64,000 bases of DNA from Acheta domesticus (Eukaryota; Arthropoda; Insecta; Orthoptera; Gryllidae), in assembly GCA_031308135.1 (NCBI GenBank), contig JAHLJT010008756.1, positions 71,955,821 through 72,019,820 on the forward strand, in the 5' to 3' direction. The notes below the pieces were generated by a model that saw nothing but the letters and a program-made list of their open reading frames with translations, had not been told where the DNA came from and ran no database searches. This document shows positions 37,010-49,178 of this stretch, piece by piece. A program made the position numbers and the translations under genes. Within the stretch, counting starts at the first letter, position 1. Each line of letters begins with the position of its first letter.

Positions 37010-37427
37010 TCCTGAAACTCGGCTCCCATGCTTTCCCTACCGAGGAATCACCTACAGCGGTGTATCGCCCCAGCAGAGTAAACTCTAAACTTCTGACTGA
37101 ACTCCCGACATGTATGGTAGTGTAGTGCAACTAATTGGCAGTATGTGCAAGTGAGCGGTGAAGATAGGACAAGGAAAATGATCGCGCGGACTGTTTATGA
37201 GGATACTGCTCCGGCATTCGCGTGGCATATGTCGGAGGAATCACGGAAAATTACCGATCAATGTAGCCGGCCTTTGGCAGTCTCTCCCACACAGCGGCTG
37301 AATTGGACCTAGCTATCTGGCAAGGGTCAAAAATCTTGCCCCCGCCCGGAGTCGAACCCCAGCACCTTCCGGTCAGAGCCACTGCAGTGATATCAGATGA
37401 TGCTCTAGGCTAACTCAGCTGCTCACA
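37010..37427 (-). repeat. SINE family B, copy 4
   Basis: Long copy. CACCTACAGCGGTGTATCGC, CTCCCGACATGTATGGTAGT, GAGGATACTGCTCCGGCATT, ATTACCGATCAATGTAGCCG and the head AGTCGAACCCCAGCACCTTC follow in family order. The tRNA-like head is at the right end (about 37350-37427). Confidence 0.85.
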
Positions 37428-40400
37428 TATGTTAAGATTAATTAACTTAGCTTAACAAAGTTATTTGATAACTTGATACGCCCAATTTGATTCTCCACAC
37501 TTCGCAATTAACATAATGCATCGTCGAGTCTAGCGAACGAAACATTTTCAGTGCATTTTACACTAAAATACAGATACGCCACATCTTGACATCCATCACG
37601 TAAGTACTAATTAAATACGTTCATTCCGCACGTGTTATTTATATAGATTGACTATCAAAAAGGATATTCTCCCCGACAGTTCAGTTGGACACAGAAGAAA
37701 TTCTAAAAGCTCACCACATTCAAAAGGCCGTAACATCACCCCAATTTGGAAAATTGTCATACAAGATTTGGGGAAGAAGCTCTTCAAGCAGTCCGGCATC
37801 CCTGTAAGTGGTTAGTCACAAAATCAATTGTATTTATTCCACCTATAATTAAAGTTACAGTTCCATTATCTTTTTAGAATGTTTTATTTATTTACTACTA
37901 AAATATGTAATTTGTAAATGAAAGACTTTAATCAGAAAGGGGCCCAGAAGCGTAGGTGGCCACCATTTTGTTTTAGACTGCACGTACCCATGTTTACAAC
38001 ATAATAAATAAAATCTGAATTTCTAGTCGTTAGCATAAGTTTGCGTGTGTGTATATGTACACTTATCGTTCCAAAGAAAAAGTGATTTTTAGTCAGATGT
38101 TCAATTACGTTGGTTGACTTTAGGTAGTACACCTTATCACTGAGGTATCTTGTGATTTCATGACATAATTTCGCTACTAATACATTATTACAACTTCGCT
38201 GCTAACAAGAAGCCAGTTCCACGCCTATAATGGAATCCGGAATGGAAGTGGTTCTAGACACAAAGAAGCTCCCGGTCACGTGCAGAGCTCGGACAGTTAG
38301 CAATGCTGAGCCCTGGGGTTTAAGGAGGCAGAATTGTCTAAACTGCAGAATTGTCTCTCTGTGCATAACACGCATACGGTGACTAAGTAAATAAATAAAG
38401 AACAAAATTTGCTAGAAATCGTCAATACGAAAGTAATAGTAATGTAATAATAATCATTTTAATAAAAATAACAATTATAATTTGGCTCCGCAATTATAAT
38501 TTTGTCCCGGAAAATCTAGGTCATTAGGACAGAGCGCCACACCTGCCTCGACTCAAAGGTTTGCGGTTCATAATTCTTGAGGGTGTAAGTGTCGTCTTAT
38601 GTTTGCATATTCTTCTATGGCTTACATTGTTAGTTGGAAGAAACACGAATATGGCCTTAAGAATTCTTCCCCCTCCCGAGTATATTCCGAAGATGACGTG
38701 AGAAACTTATGCTGTGCTACAGCGAAGGACTAAAGAAAACAGGTTTTATCAATTTTTTCCTCACCAGATTCCAGTTATAAGAGATTTTCTGGCGAAAATT
38801 AGCCGTTTTCCGGCGCACGATTACATAACTTTCTCTTCTTACGATGTATTCGTGAGGCGAGAAAGTAAAAATGTGAACATAAATATACATTGTTGAGGAC
38901 ACGGAAGTAATATTGATAACAATTAATCACCTTGCAACAAAGGATGAGGGTGATGTTGGGGCAGCGTGGAAGCGAGTGCGTATGATGGCGGGTGCGGTGA
39001 TTTTTCTCTCCGATAAAACTTGTTTTGATTTAAAAGCACCAAAACTAGAACTAAGCCTGACTCCTCGACACCATTGACACATGACTCTGAATGGCATTTA
39101 AAATAATCTGAAGGAATCTATTGACTTCTCTACATGTCTTTAAAATCTAAAACAGATAATTTGTGAATCTCGAAAATTTGTAATATTTGTGACACTAATG
39201 ATTACACTCTTGCATTTAGTATTGCACAAATTGTTCCTGGCCGCTCCCTAAAATAATGATATTGATCGTTATTAAGATTAGCGGTCATCTCTCCATACAT
39301 GCAAGAATCGCAAAGCGCACTCATATCGGCAGAACTCTATTGTGATAATCGTTCATTCTTATGCGTTTTGCTAAAGCTGCTACACAATTTTTCACATCGC
39401 AACATTCATTCATTTGTGACTGCATACCGAGAAATTTTACAAGCAAGGAAAAACTTCAGTGGCACCACCATACACCGACCATTCGGAAGCAAAATTATAC
39501 AAGAGAGCGTGTGGATTTAAACATTTTATTGCTGGTGGAGAAAACTTTTACATTCTGTAAATTAGTGCAGTAAAGATATAAATCTCATGAAGAACCATTT
39601 CCGGAAAGTGCGTCAGTTTCTCTGTGAATCACAACACTTAGCGGTAGCAACATATTTTTATCACTACTACTTTCAACGTATTACTACAATATGTAATTTC
39701 TAACTCACTCTTGCGAGACTACTTCGCGTCACGTTTTTAAGAAATTCTACTTATTCACTTGAGGCGACAATGGAATCACGAAGCGACTATGATAACCGAC
39801 AATGGTACTCCTAATTAAGTGTAAGAAATTTGCACAGATTCTAATGCTTAATTCCGACTTTCCACTAAACATCATTTTAACTTTCTCGTATTCTACCACA
39901 TACGAGTAGTGTGGAGAAAATTATATAAATATGTGAAAAATACAGCAATTTTTCGACAAAAATAACTCTCTTACGGAAAACTCTTGCTCCTAAATAATAA
40001 ATTACTTCCTCTAATTCGTTGTGTTGTCCGATTGCGTATTTTAGGGATTCTTATTTGAATTGGGTCACTGTTTTCACAAGGTTGTGAATGTGAATGAATG
40101 GGTGCAGAAATGTAGTCCTAAATGGCATTCTCCTCAGGTTCCGACTTCGGAGCGCCGGGATTTGGAGCCAGGTCTATAGTACGTGCAGCCAGTACGTACA
40201 AGTCTATGGGTTCGAGTCCAGTTCGAGTCCAACGTAAACATGAATGTTTTCACCTTGTAATTGTGACGTAATGAGCCTCACATACCATCACGTATTCAAT
40301 ATGCACCGTCATCCATGATCATCTTAACTCCACTATTAATCCTTCTTGGTTAATCCACAGTCCACTATTGATCCCTCTTGTTGTCTTTACCGTCATCCAT

Positions 40401-40654
40401 CTAATCGAAAACGACTGCACTCCCCATGTTCTCCCTTGATTCATCGATTATTAAGATTCCAGGCGCCTCAAATATTACGTGTTCCTCCCCTTCTGACGTG
40501 CAAGATATCACGCCGATTTTCCGTCGGCTTGCGAGGAATTTCCCACTCCAAGTATCTCCCCACCAGATACATCACCTCCCAGTGCCCCTCCAAAACCGGA
40601 ACAATCTATAAGCTTTCGATTCGTCTCCTTTGCTTGATAGTGTTGTGCACTTGC
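37428..40654. other. AT-rich stretch, no gene
   Basis: Two segments carry tRNA B-box-like strings (about 38555, GGTTTGCGGTTCATAATTC; about 40208, GGTTCGAGTCCAG) and may be single SINE fragments of other families. A frame of 115 codons at 40346-40693 has no recognisable feature and runs into SINE B copy 5. Confidence 0.5.
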
Positions 40655-40945
40655 CTGTGTATGTATGTATGTATGTATTATGTGTATGTGTGAAAAGCCA
40701 GGATAGAACTACAAAGAGGAAGGAAAGATCGCGCGCGATTCGTGGCCCGTTTGTTAGGGGACTTCCCCGCCATTTGACTAGTATTGATCGGAGAAACAAA
40801 GGAAAACTACCATTCAGAGCAGACGCCTGCTAGACTTCTTCCCAGACAGTGGTTAAAATCGACCCAATTACATAGTGTCGAAAATCCCCCGCTGTCAAGA
40901 TTGGAACCCTAGGGTCACCTGGTCAATGACGCTGCAGAGACCAAG
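40655..40945 (-). repeat. SINE family B, copy 5
   Basis: It begins with GTATGTATGTATGTATTATG, which replaces the CA-rich segment of the full copies. ATCGCGCGCGATTCGTGGCC, TATTGATCGGAGAAACAAAG, ACTACCATTCAGAGCAGACG, GTGTCGAAAATCC and the inverted B-box region TTGGAACCCTAGGG follow. Confidence 0.8.
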
Positions 40946-41614
40946 GGAATGCTACCACTGATACATCGCAGTTGTATGTCCTTGCTTAAGTGAGCCGATT
41001 CTTTGCCTGGACAATGATAAAAGATAATATCAAAAAACTGAAGCATTTCTTTTGATGATGGAAATACACAGATCTGCTGCACAGGAAGAAATATTTCTTG
41101 GGAACATTTCGTTTGCAAAACACTTAATACTACTAGTAATCAACTCAATAGATAAAAAGAGCGGGGTCATGAATTCCGGATTTCCAGAAAACGTGGACAA
41201 ATTATTCTTCTCCCCCATACGTCACACACTGTCTTTGGATGTTAGAGTGTTCGTAAAAAGGAGAATAAAAGGAAATTAGATATAGCCAAGAAAAAGGAAG
41301 GTGACGAAAAACTCGTTTCTCTTCAATCTTTAGGTCTAAGAAACGATCTTACCTTCGAGCAGCCTTGGCTATGGTTCTGCCTTTTGATGGTGCCACAAAT
41401 ACCCCACACAACCAAGCACTTCGCGTCGCCGCGCCGTTCGTGTTATCTGCAAAGAAGGCCAGATGCCCAGCTTCTGCAGGCCGCTTTTAGACTCCCAATA
41501 AAACGGATCCTTCCTAGCACGAATCTGTTCTCCTCGCCAAGGATGTTCCTTCCAGAACGCGCCTTTGACCCAGGAGCGGATCCAAGGGACTGGCCTGGGT
41601 GACATACGCTCCCT

Positions 41615-41615
<1 letters not shown>

Positions 41616-41684
<69 letters not shown>

Positions 41685-41700
41685 ACATACATACACACAT
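41616..41700. repeat. (CA)n microsatellite
   Basis: About 40 CA units with one CTCA interruption and a CATA-rich end. The flanks do not match SINE B, so this looks like an independent array. Confidence 0.95.
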
Positions 41701-42085
41701 TTGTTGCTTCTAGAAATATTTATTTATGTGTACCCCTCCATTTTCTGCATCAAATAGTTATTACGAAAAACTACACGGTTTTTTGGAACACGATCAAGTA
41801 ACTTATGCAAATACATCATTCTCAAGTATGTGGAAAAATGGGGAGATAATAATGTACATTTTATCACTCCACGTCATTTTTGAATTCGAATTTCAAAATT
41901 TGATAATTTTAAGGATTGGGCTTTACCATACCTTGCAATCGGTTGCATCTGTTACCAGGCACTTGTTTTGAAATATTGTACTGTTGTTATTGCCGTAACG
42001 CAACCAAACAAGAGAAAGATATTCGTAGTGGCTGGTGTCAGTTAAGAATTTAATAGCTGACCGTTTAAAACAATCGAAAAAAATT

Positions 42086-42111
42086 AGTTTTAGCTAAAAG
42101 TAGCTAAAACT
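42086..42111. repeat. Hairpin with perfect 11-bp arms
   Basis: AGTTTTAGCTA and its exact reverse complement flank a 4-base loop (AAAG). No T-tract or gene end lies beside it, so a terminator role is not supported. Confidence 0.8.
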
Positions 42112-44109
42112 CATTTTTACTCTGTGAATGTTAACACCATGTTTACCGTGAGTACACATATTTTTAGAAATGACATTGCTTCTTCTATTTTTCATAAGGA
42201 AATGGTATTACGAAAAGTATTGTATGGCACACGGCCAACATCGCAAATAATACATTTGATTCGTTATTTTCTGTTTTTGGCCTTAATGCCTTTTTTTACC
42301 TTCATAAATATTACATATGCCTTATGATTAAGGTTAATATGGGCTAAGCGAAATAGGATATTTGACAACCTTGATAACCGATCTCCAGAAGAAAAATATT
42401 AGAGGCAATTAGTGAAAGAATTCCCAAAATAGTTTTGCTAAGTATCGTTTTATTTGAATGAATTATAGGTACTTTTTTGTTTATGTTATGTATAGCATCA
42501 GAAAATGAATTTATTGATGAAGTATGTATAGTGATAAAAGGTAGGTAACAATGGGTTAAATTACTTCATATTAAGATAAATTTCGACGAGACTTTAAATT
42601 TCTCAGCTCGGAACAAGTTGCATAATTCCCCATAGTTCGCCGCATCGGAATGGCAATTGTGATCTGCCTGAAAAAGGCTTCCCACTATAGGCAATAAAAT
42701 TTATAGTATGTAAGACATGATATATTAAATTTGAAGACATTGTAAGTATGTCCAAACAACTCTATCCAGTACACATTCGGCAGAAATATTCATTTAAATG
42801 GCCATTAGAAATAAAATAATAGAAAAAAGCAACAGTCCTGTTTAACTTTGCCTCAATATATCATTACTTTACAGAAAAATCTGAGCCCTAATGACGAATA
42901 TGAATAATAATCAGGAGAAGGCACAAAAAGTAGGGAAAGCAAGGTATTAGGCGAAAACGTACTGATAATCTGCTTGATGTATCATGAATTCCAGATTGCG
43001 TGATGGAACTCACAAAAGGGAGTGCCAAATAGAAAGTATTCGATGTTATGCTGCTGTCGAACATATAAGGAATCTTTGAAGTCAGATTATACACGGAAAA
43101 CGTTCTGGCCTGTGAAGTTGCTTGTTTATATTACAACAGAAAATATTCTTCAGAAATAAAGAATTCATTGATATTGATTAAGTCGTCCTGTTTTACGCTT
43201 TCCATTTGAAACGTTTAAGATAATACAGAGATCACACATATCGTAGAAGTGTGTACATCTCCTCAAATTCAAAATTTCCTTCATCTGATCTCATTATCAT
43301 ATTTCATTAATCATTATAGTCATTGTTAGTATTATTATTCTTCCATCCACTTGTAGTATTGGGGTTATCTCAAAGAGAATTAATGGTAGTAGTAAGAGCT
43401 GGAAATTGCTGTCCTTGGGGGTCACCAACCCAACGTTTCATCGAAAAACAAATATGCGGAATTATTGCATTGCGCGGAACATCTAATCATAGTTCTCAAA
43501 CAGTTAATTATTCTTTGGTGTCAAACTGAACTGCATGATTGATGATTTCTCTGTAGATTCCTCGCAGTTAGTAAATGCCAGGCACGCGTTTTTTCTATTC
43601 TATCTAAAATACTTTATTTTGTCAGGATGTTTATTCATCGTATTTGTCTATTAGTCAGGAAGAGGAATACATTCGATTTATTGCCATTATCTCCATTCTA
43701 GCCTGACCTGCCCAGCGCCCCACTGCCCAAAGCTAATCTGCTCCTTCTCACCGACCTCGTCGTTTCCTGCCTCATCTGACCTCCGCCTCTGCCCGCCCTT
43801 CCTAGCCCTACTTCCTGCGATCACCCTTGCTACCACCAACGTTGATAAGGGCAGCTGTAATCAGATCCATTGCTGCATACTCCCGGCAAACTTCCAGAAA
43901 TAATTTTGACCTGGAATTACTCGAAGCGTAATTGGAATGAATTACAAAGGATTTAGTAGGATTTATTTTAGCTTTACGACATGCTTAATGTGCTTTGATT
44001 GATTTCCTCAACATTTTCAATTTATTAGACAATAATTGAATGATCGCACCTTGAACTTTAGACTAAGGGGTAGAAAAGAGGACTAGGGATCATTTTTACG
44101 AAATGTCAT

Positions 44110-44335
44110 CCAGATAGTTTTTCTCTTGTTTTGGAGGTCGCGTGTTCAAAATTTAATTAATAACGGAACAAAACTGCAGGTTTGTATGAAAAATAAACAA
44201 AGGCTGTATTTTATATAATATAAAATAATAATTTGAAATTAAAGAAGTTGAAATTTACTAGCTTTCAGTGGAAATTTCATGAAAATCGGTTAAGCCATTC
44301 CGGAGTTTACTCGGACAGACAAAAGTTGTAAAAAT
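44110..44335 (+). repeat. Possible LINE 3' tail (RTE-like)
   Basis: TTTCATGAAAATCGGTTAAG followed by CCATTCCGGAGTTTACTCGG resembles the conserved 3' untranslated end of insect RTE-type LINEs, recalled as 'AAATCGGTTCAGCCGTTC.GGAG'. No coding part of such an element is attached here. Confidence 0.35.
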
Positions 44336-44954
44336 TGATTTGTCAATATAATTTGTCAATTGATATATCATTTAAATAAGCAGGTTATTAAATGTTTAAA
44401 TAAGGGCGGTTATTTTAAAATCACACACACTCTCCAATATAATTTATGGTATAGATTAATCCGGCTGTACTCATTAGAAATTAAGGCTGATTTACATAAG
44501 GTAGTGGAACAAAAAGTTTTAAACAGTCAGATAAATACTTCACAATACTAAAATGTAATACGCATGCCTATATTTTCGCCCTGCCGTTCATTATATGCTT
44601 TCATTTTTTTATCTTCTCTTCCTGATTGCGCTTCGAGTTCATACCGTAGTCTCATATCCGCTCCATTAGGTTGAGCTGGAGTCATACTGAACCAGGGATA
44701 GGGCATGTGGGGTTGTTGTTTGAGGGCAGCTCTACCATCTGCATGAATTATGCGCGGCTGGTAACAGCAGGAGACCTACGGGATTTTCATCCAGTCATTG
44801 ACATCGTCGAACCCAGCAACTTAGTAATCTCAGAATTGAAGAAGCAATGTGGCCTATCTCCAAATAGATAACAATTTTTCGAGAAGGGAAAATTATTATT
44901 TATTATTAAGCGAGTATTTTACAATTCTAATCACTGTTTCTCGCACCTTACACG
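44336..44954. other. Intergenic stretch, no gene seen
   Basis: AT-rich to 44590, then moderately GC to about 44860. An open frame of 66 codons at 44671-44871 has no supporting feature; the region may belong to the LINE fragment that follows. Confidence 0.45.
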
Positions 44955-45200
44955 ACGATGTCTTTTATTCCGCCAGGCGTCTTCTTCTGTTCTTCATTGT
45001 CGAATCGATGACGGTCTTCCAAGATTTCCTCGGCCTTCCTCGTTTTCTTCTTTTGAAAGGGACTATGTTTGGTATTCTTTGGTAAACTCAAAGTCTATGT
45101 TTGGTATTCTGTCAGCATACATTCTCATTAGATGGCCAGACCATTGAAGTTGTTTGAATTCTATATTTTTGATCACTTGTTTCTTTACCTGCATTAATCT
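44955..45200 (-). pseudogene. LINE C-terminal relic
   Basis: On the minus strand the first part reads FKQLQWSGHLMRMYADRIPN. After about 40 bases with a frame change it reads RRKRGRPRKSWKTVIDSTMK and ends RRRRLAE then a stop. These match the 'L.W.GH..RM...R.P' and 'RR.RGRP...W...I...M' tail common to many invertebrate LINE ORF2 proteins after the reverse transcriptase domain. A short internal duplication (ATACCAAACATAG.CTTTGA-like) interrupts it. Superfamily not assigned. Confidence 0.75.
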
Positions 45201-47371
45201 CTTCGAGAGATTCTTCCTTCTCCTTCTCTTATCCTTCCTTTCTTCTCTAATCTCTTAGAGAGAGAGAGAGAGAGAGAGAAGGAAAAGTACTCCTATTAAA
45301 ATTCAGCCTTTCAGTCAAGTTACAGTTCAACGTTTTTCGAATACTGTTTAACGTACAAGAAACTCCATTTTTTAACCGAATATTTGTCGTGCATGAAGAT
45401 GCATCTTAAGAATATATTGTTACATAAAACTAACAAGCAAGTGGAAATGGAGATACGTCTCTTTGGGAATAAGCTTTTCCAATTAAGTTTCGAACTTGAA
45501 ACTAGGACTTCCTGGTACAGAAAGCTTTCGGGTGGACACTCACTAGGTATTATTCTAACGAAGTCGGACTGTACTTTTAACATATACATTATTATTATTA
45601 ATAATAATAATAATAATAATCAAAATTGAGTTTCCTGACAATATTAGACATACAACAAGAGTGGGTATAAGTATATAAAGAAAACAGAATTTTAAATAAT
45701 TATTACGTTCCCTGTATGTGCTAATTTTTAAGCCGTATATAATTTTCAGATCACAAAATAAACATCACCATTGCAACAAAATCATAAAATCAAAAAGATT
45801 TGTGCACATTTCGCATACACCTCATACCATTCCAGAGCAATTGTGAAAGACGAACAGAGAAAGAACAAAGGAGGCGTCCCAATGAAGTCCAGCCCTTACG
45901 AGTGTTCCCCGTGGCCTGCCCTTGAAAGAGCTTTTCCCTCCCGAACGCCCGCTGCGTCAGGAAAAGTACCTAAACGGCGGCTGCTGGATGAGGATGATTG
46001 CGGTTTATTTGGGGCTATTGAAGTAACGAGGCCCGGAGACGGATCCCAGACAGTAGTGGTTGATTGTAACTGCGCGCCGAGAAGGCAGGAGGCATCTCTT
46101 GTGAGGCAAATACAGTAGCTCAGAAGGGCGAGCAGCCGGAGTCGTTAGACGCTGTGTTTCTTTCGAAAAAATCCGTTGTAAGGGCGGGGAGGGTGTATAT
46201 TGTTTAACCCCCTAGTGCCCCTTGTAACATGGATGTCATAACTTTTCTTGTCACCTCGTATTTGCAGCTTTTTGCACTAATTTGCAAATTTTATTTCTTC
46301 AATAGATTGAGTCATTCTAAAGGAAACATAGAAGCAAGATTTTTATTCCTGAATGCCAGATGTCGATTTAGTCGTGATCGTTAAGGTATTGTACATTCCT
46401 GGCCAGGATTTACACATGACTTGGGTCAGTTCGAATCTTCATCTAAAACTGTGCTTACCTGCTATAAGTCTGTGATTAAGTCGGAGGGAATGGCCGATGT
46501 AAAGCACATTCAAAGCTACATTCGAAGAAATGACATGTCTAAATCTAAAAAATACATCTACAAATACCTGTCTCATTTTTATCTCTTACTTTACTTCTTA
46601 TCCCATGTAGACTCCTTTTTTATTGACATAACACTGTATAATTTTGTTTATTTTCCTCTTGGAATCACTTCTTCTAGCAAACCATGTTGTCATGAATATC
46701 ATCTATAGAATATATTAAAAAATAAATTAGTATGTTTCACAGTCAAAAATATACGTTTAATTACTTTATATTTGAAGTTTCAACCCCTCTCCCTCATCAC
46801 CTTTGAACGAAACAGTCTATGGACTAGGGGTTACCAAACTAGAAACGTGTTTCGCATCTGATGATTTCAAGAAGATTTACAGACAAATCGATAAAGGGTT
46901 CTTATTTATGGTTTTAAAACTTGAATTTGTAATAAATATATCGATACGTCTGAAAATATATCGATTTATTGTACTGAACTTTTTAAACTCGGAATAGAAT
47001 GATATATTGAGGTAGTCCGTACCTCTCAAACCTTTAAAAATAATTATTATTCGGGCATATAGACAATGATAGAAGATTAAAACCGGAGGAAATAATAATA
47101 ACAGAAGAAACAGGTTTTGTATTAGTTATTTACAAAGCGAAAAGTATTATTTATTATAAAAACATAGGCAATAAAAACAATGTATGTGTGTGAACAAAAA
47201 TAGTACACATCAATTAAGATTTAGATAATTTAGATTGAATATAATTTAGGTAGAAAAACGTGCGAGTGTAGGCGATGGAATGAAAGAGAAACGCTTGCGG
47301 GTCCAAATTGCGTGCAGTTGTCAAATGTTTAGATGACAAATCAACGAGTGAGAAGGAAGAAGTTAGTTATG
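45201..47371. other. Intergenic stretch with microsatellites, no gene supported
   Basis: GA repeat at 45257-45280 and a TAA array at 45588-45621. A GC-richer segment at about 45870-46180 has an open frame of 116 codons (45771-46118, ends in TAG) containing KVPKRRLLDEDDCGLFGAIE. It looks more protein-like than its surroundings but matches nothing I know. The rest is AT-rich. Confidence 0.5.
45588..45621. repeat. (TAA/ATT)n microsatellite
   Basis: ATTATTATT runs into AATAATAATAATAATAATAA, a small inverted trinucleotide tract. Confidence 0.9.
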
Positions 47372-47489
47372 CACCAAGGGTGTTACATTGGGTTCTAATG
47401 ATCCGAGCGGCGTCGAAAACCCCGAGGGCCTTTGGCCCAAAGGTTTTTTGTCGTCTGAGATCATTAGAACCAGTTAATGCCCGTGGTAC
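47372..47489. mobile_element. Small foldback MITE, TIRs of about 30 bp
   Basis: Perfect 13-base arms GGTTCTAATGATC (47391-47403) and GATCATTAGAACC (47459-47471) are flanked outward by further imperfect symmetry (ACCAAGGGTGTTA versus, inverted, ACCACGGGCATTA). The centre is also self-complementary (GGGCCTTTGGCCC). Total about 118 bases. No clear target duplication. Confidence 0.6.
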
Positions 47490-47884
47490 ATACACGATTT
47501 TACTTTTTACTTAATTTTAATTATTCATATTTACTTATTCACTAATTAACTAGTTGTTAACGTCACTCGGTTTGTCAATTTATATTTCCTTCTCATAATT
47601 CCCGTTCATAATAATTATGAAAGGAAATTATGAGAGTAAATTATTTCTTCCATGAAAGAACATGTAGTAACATTGAATTGTTTTCATATTTCCCTTGTCA
47701 CCACTTTCCTCTCGATCCATGTAAGTTATGTAGGGAATATCGAGGTCCGTATCGAAGGCAAAAACGAGCATTAGTACCTATGGAACACCTAATTATTGGG
47801 AAACCAATTGATTCATTGATTATTTCATGTTTCCGGGTGCTACAGTCATCATTCTCGTAAATGTAGTGCATTCATTCATCACGT

Positions 47885-48365
47885 GAGGTGGTAGCGATGT
47901 TCTTCCCGGCCGCTGAATGGTGAGATCTGGCGCCGACCTAAGAGCCAGCTTGCGGGGCTTTCCTCATCCTCGTAACTCCCACCAGCGGGGCACCGCCCCA
48001 GTTAGGACAAGCTAAATTCACGACTCATCTCCTACGTGTTAGTGTAGGTAACGTAAATATAAGTGTGTATACGCAAAAAGTTAGGATAGGTAATGACAGC
48101 AAGAGGATAGGACAAAGAAAATAAAATAAATATCAATCGTGTTCCGTGGTTCGCTTGATAGGGCACTGCTCCAGCATTGGCGTTAATCGGAACCACGGAG
48201 GAACCACACTTATCGATCAGAGTAGCCGGCCGCTAGAATTCTCCAGACTGCGAATGAATCCAACCCAGCTATGTAGCTGTGACGAAAATCCTCTCACCGT
48301 TGGGACCCTCCGGACAGAGGCACTGCAGCGGTATCTGTTTATACCCTGAACCACCTCCATAGGCA
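47885..48365 (-). repeat. SINE family B, copy 6
   Basis: Near full length: GGTGGTAGCGATGTTCTTCC, AACTCCCACCAGCGGGGCAC, GATAGGGCACTGCTCCAGCA, TTATCGATCAGAGTAGCCGG and the head CACCGTTGGGACCCTCCGGA in family order. Confidence 0.85.
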
Positions 48366-48739
48366 TTAGTTGAAATGCTCGGAATCACTCAGAGGAAAAA
48401 GAGACTCAGAGAAAGAGACAATTTTTTTTTATAGTTCCAGCGGTTTGAGACCCGCGCGACTGCTGCAGCACAGGCTGCGCCCGGTGTCTCCCGCCGGAGG
48501 GAGTGGCCTGCACGCCCAGCTCGCGAGGTCGCGGTTTCCATTCCCGGCGGCGCGGCCGGCCGCCCGCTTCGCTGTGCTTTGTTCTGGTGCTGTGCAGTGA
48601 ATCGCAGCCTTCTGGCGCAGGACCGATGACGACCCCTTACGGTGGGATCTCAGACATGCGTTGGTTTGGAGATACCGAAAAGAAGGACATATGCCGGTGT
48701 CATCCCTAGGGTTTATGTCCAGCCCACATGCAATTATCC
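48366..48739. other. GC-richer spacer between SINEs
   Basis: About 48430-48620 is GC-rich with CG dinucleotides, preceded by poly-T. The short frames have no support. It might be a small promoter patch or another repeat; I cannot tell. Confidence 0.35.
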
Positions 48740-49178
48740 TTTACCTACTGATGGGAATCATATTCTAGACCAGTGTTGTCGAGGTCGATGCCACGAGCGG
48801 GAGTCCTTGGCACGAGTGCCACGACAAAATCGCCCCTCCACGCAGTTCGTCACCACGCCGCCAGAGACAACGCCATCCCTCTTGTAAAATGGCGGGGTTA
48901 CTAATAGTTTCCTCTCCCGACGCTAGTTGTGCAGAGAGGCTTGTGGCATGGCACGGTGCTACGGAGCGTGCCACTGCCACCAGTTGAAGACCTTGACACC
49001 ACTGCACTAACAAACTTGCAGGCTCCTCAGATCTGGGGTTAGCAGAACGCGAGGCCTCCGCGACATCACATACATGAAAGACAAGGAACAATCAGGCCCA
49101 ACACAGGACTCGAACATGTGACCATCGGACCGAAGCGCTGAGTCGGTACACGCTCTTAACCACCCCGGTCATGCAGGT
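48740..49178 (-). repeat. SINE family A, copy 3, split by a MITE
   Basis: The tRNA-like head is at the right end; on the minus strand it reads GGTGGTTAAGAGCGTG then ATGTTCGAGTCCTG as B box. CCTTGTCTTTCATGTATGTG and GAGCCTGCAAGTTTG follow. The element then breaks at 49004 and resumes at about 48770 with CTAGAC and the GATGGGAATCATATT end, as the intact copies continue. The inserted piece is the hAT-like MITE at 48771-49004. Confidence 0.7.
48771..49004. mobile_element. hAT-like MITE family 2, nested in a SINE
   Basis: The ends are CAGTGTTGTCGAGGTC and, inverted, CAGTGGTGTCAAGGTC, the CAG-start form typical of hAT elements. Flanks are TTCTAGAC (48763-48770) and CACTAACA (49005-49012). Both look like decayed copies of the SINE A sequence CACTAGAC, which would be the expected 8-bp target duplication. 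A truncated relative lies at 55152-55338. No transposase is encoded. Confidence 0.65.

Larger units (their letters stand above)
40946..44109. other. AT-rich stretch, no gene
   Basis: A long CA array at 41616-41700, a perfect hairpin at 42086-42111, and a pyrimidine-rich GC patch at about 43690-43830. The open frames on either side of the CA array (about 41370-41700) are short and show no homology cue. Confidence 0.55.

Noticed and set aside
40150..40230. Third SINE family with a B-box-like string
   Set aside because: Only one copy and no convincing A box; mentioned in the stretch description but not called.
40346..40693. 115-codon plus-strand frame
   Set aside because: No homology cue, and its end lies inside SINE B copy 5; most likely chance.
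42086..42111. Intrinsic terminator-like hairpin
   Set aside because: No U-tract and a eukaryotic setting; recorded only as a hairpin.
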